Source: Anaerolineales bacterium
GTDB taxonomy: Bacteria; Chloroflexota; Anaerolineae; Anaerolineales; UBA4823
Assembly: GCA_020853835.1 (NCBI GenBank)
Contig: JADYYC010000140.1
Coordinates: 1-7,234 of the forward strand
DNA: 7,234 nt
Reading direction: 5' to 3'
Shown here: positions 6,176-7,234 of the stretch, piece by piece
How the letters are laid out: each line of letters opens with the position of its first letter
How positions within the stretch are numbered: position 1 is the first letter of the stretch
Program-made: the position numbers and the translations under genes
The notes under the pieces: generated by a model
Database searches by the model: none
What the model was told of the DNA's origin: nothing
Seen by the model: the letters and a program-made list of their open reading frames with translations, nothing else

Positions 6176-6196
6176 CATCCAGCTAAGTCCTGGATG
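6176..6196. repeat. Inverted repeat downstream of sua5
   Basis: CATCCAG (6176-6182) and CTGGATG (6190-6196) form a perfect 7-bp stem with a 7-base loop, 34 bases beyond the sua5 stop. No T-run follows on either strand, so it is more likely an RNA 3'-end stabiliser or a remnant than a terminator. Confidence 0.4.
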
Positions 6197-6230
6197 AAGC
6201 CTCCCTGAAGGTTCTATTAGAAGCGTTTAT

Positions 6231-6848
6231 CTATGCCAGCGCCGTGGCGATCATTTCGGGCGTGACGGGCCCGGCCCGCAGGATGCGCGGCTCGTCTGTC
6301 GTGCAGTCCACGACCGTTGAAGGCTGCCCGCCCCGCGTGCGCCCGCCATCCAGGATCAGGGGGATCCTGTCCCGGAGCTGATCCAACACCTCCTGGGCCG
6401 TGGTCGTGTTTGCGCCGCCCGATAGGTTGGCCGAAGTCACTGCCAGGGGGCCTGTCAGGCGCAGCAGCGCCAACGCGACCGGGTGATCGGGCATGCGCAC
6501 CCCGATCGTCAGGTCAGACGAGAGGTTGTCGGGCAGGTCGAGGCGCCGTTGGACGACGATCGTCAGCGCGCCGGGCCAGAACCGCTCCGCCAGGCGCAGC
6601 GCGGCCTGGTTGAGCGACGCAGCCACCTCGCTCAGCGCGGCGGGGTCTCCCAAAAGCGCCGCGATCGCTTTTTGAACTGATCTGCCTTTCACTGCAAAGA
6701 GCTGTTCAATTGCCTGTGGGTTGTGCAGGTCGGCACCGATCCCGTACACGGTGTCGGTCGGAAAGGCGACGGGCAGGCCGTCCCGCAGCGCCTCGTGCGC
6801 TCGGGCGAACGCCTCGGGCGACGCCGCGGAGAGCACGCGGGTCTCCAT
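6231..6848 (-). CDS. L-threonylcarbamoyladenylate synthase (Sua5/YrdC/YciO family)
   Basis: This 205-residue cytoplasmic enzyme makes threonylcarbamoyl-AMP from threonine, bicarbonate and ATP, the first step of the t6A37 modification of tRNAs that read ANN codons. The single YrdC-type domain fills the protein. Motifs are PTDTVYGIGAD (30-40), KGRSVQK (54-60), WPGALT (91-96), GVRMPDHP (116-123), VTSANLSG (137-144) and QPSTVVD (175-181). It lacks the C-terminal Sua5 domain, so it is the short TsaC-like form. The usual KxRPxxKP motif reads Ser and Ala in place of the two prolines. The ATG at 6848 is chosen because the domain begins normally from it, though its ribosome site is weak (GCAGG close to the ATG). 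An in-frame TTG at 6875, inside the end of coaX, would add nine residues and is possible. coaX ends 8 bases upstream, implying co-transcription and perhaps translational coupling. Confidence 0.92.
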   Translation of the reverse strand: METRVLSAASPEAFARAHEALRDGLPVAFPTDTVYGIGADLHNPQAIEQLFAVKGRSVQKAIAALLGDPAALSEVAASLNQAALRLAERFWPGALTIVVQRRLDLPDNLSSDLTIGVRMPDHPVALALLRLTGPLAVTSANLSGGANTTTAQEVLDQLRDRIPLILDGGRTRGGQPSTVVDCTTDEPRILRAGPVTPEMIATALA

Positions 6849-6856
6849 GCCTGCGG

Positions 6857-7234
6857 TCAATGGTTGCGGTCCCAAATAATGCGCAGCCCCTCGAGCGTCA
6901 GCCAGGGGGCGATAATCTTGAGCGCCTCGGTCTCTTTGGCGATCAACTCCGCCAACCCGCCGGTGCCGATCACTTTCATGTCCGGGCCGAGCTCCTCGCG
7001 GAAGCGCGCCACCATGCCCTCCACCAGGGCGGTGTAACCGAAGAGCAGCCCCGACTGCATGGCGTGCACGGTATTGCGCCCGATCGCGGCTGGCGGGCGC
7101 TGCAGGTCCACCCGTGGCAGCTTGGCGGCGCGCAAAAAGAGCGCTTCGGCTGCGATCCCGATCCCGGGCGCGATCGCGCCCCCCAGGTAGTCGCCCTCGC
7201 GGGAGATGGCGTCAAAAGTCGTCGCGGTGCCAAA
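6857..7234 (-). CDS. coaX: Type III pantothenate kinase, C-terminal part (cut by right edge)
   Basis: The last 125 residues of CoaX, the ATP-dependent kinase that makes 4'-phosphopantothenate in the first step of CoA synthesis, are visible. The frame is open to the window edge, so about the first half of this usually roughly 255-residue protein is missing. The fragment begins with the phosphate-binding segment FGTATTFD. It continues with YLGGAIAPGIGIAAEALF, the LPRVDL and IGRNTVHAMQSG segments that are very typical of the family, and the late VIGTGGLAELIA glycine motif. It ends at WDRNH. An apparent internal TTG start near 7135 is not a gene start, because family-conserved sequence continues upstream of it. 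It shares a strand with, and lies 8 bases before, the threonylcarbamoyl-AMP synthase gene. CoA made by this pathway is also a substrate of the acs product encoded nearby, but the two are on separate transcripts. Confidence 0.93.
   Translation of the reverse strand, partial: FGTATTFDAISREGDYLGGAIAPGIGIAAEALFLRAAKLPRVDLQRPPAAIGRNTVHAMQSGLLFGYTALVEGMVARFREELGPDMKVIGTGGLAELIAKETEALKIIAPWLTLEGLRIIWDRNH

Noticed and set aside
4734..6176. 480-residue minus-strand open frame opposite the histidine kinase
   Set aside because: Its sequence is the antisense of conserved kinase boxes, it starts beyond the bidirectional terminator, and no family is recognisable.
6156..6197. 13-codon plus-strand frame after GAGGAG, beyond the kinase terminator
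   Set aside because: The SD-to-ATG distance is about 2 bases, it lies after a strong terminator with no promoter, and its 3' end is the inverted repeat at 6176-6196.

Overview
The window is GC-rich bacterial chromosome with ordinary housekeeping genes and no mobile element or CRISPR array. It most resembles a Chloroflexota (Anaerolineae-like) genome. The reasons are a polyphosphate glucokinase, a many-helix membrane GAF histidine kinase whose C-terminal ATPase region resembles those common in that phylum, and a T-box leader. This assignment is inferred from remembered family resemblance and was not tested by a search.

Layout, left to right. Bases 1-201 (minus strand) hold a strong sigma-70-type promoter followed by the 5' part of a T-box riboswitch, a leader RNA that senses uncharged tRNA. 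The RNA and its gene run off the left edge. The likely specifier codon is AUC, so the unseen gene is probably isoleucyl-tRNA synthetase or another isoleucine-related gene. Bases 215-838 (minus) encode a HAD-superfamily hydrolase, and 885-2786 (minus) encode acetyl-CoA synthetase (acs). These two lie 46 bases apart on the same strand and may be co-transcribed. Bases 2787-3029 are a divergent control region with a near-consensus acs promoter, a 14-bp palindrome beside its -35 box, a hairpin in the acs leader, an 11-bp direct repeat and a TATAAT box facing right.

Bases 3030-3821 (plus) encode polyphosphate glucokinase (ppgK). It is followed after 30 bases by a 744-residue membrane sensor histidine kinase (3852-6086) that has no response regulator next to it. 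A hairpin with A- and T-runs on its two sides (6094-6143) sits between the convergent transcripts and can serve both. On the minus strand at the right are threonylcarbamoyl-AMP synthase (Sua5/TsaC type, 6231-6848) and, 8 bases upstream of it, the C-terminal part of type III pantothenate kinase (coaX), cut by the right edge.

How they fit together: acs activates acetate to acetyl-CoA, and ppgK feeds glucose into glycolysis using polyphosphate. Their divergent promoters share one 243-base control region, so coordinated carbon and energy control is possible but unproven. The kinase downstream of ppgK is a candidate sensor for the same physiology. coaX (CoA synthesis) and sua5 (tRNA t6A modification) form a housekeeping pair. 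I found no clearly new system. The most informative non-coding element is the T-box at the left edge.
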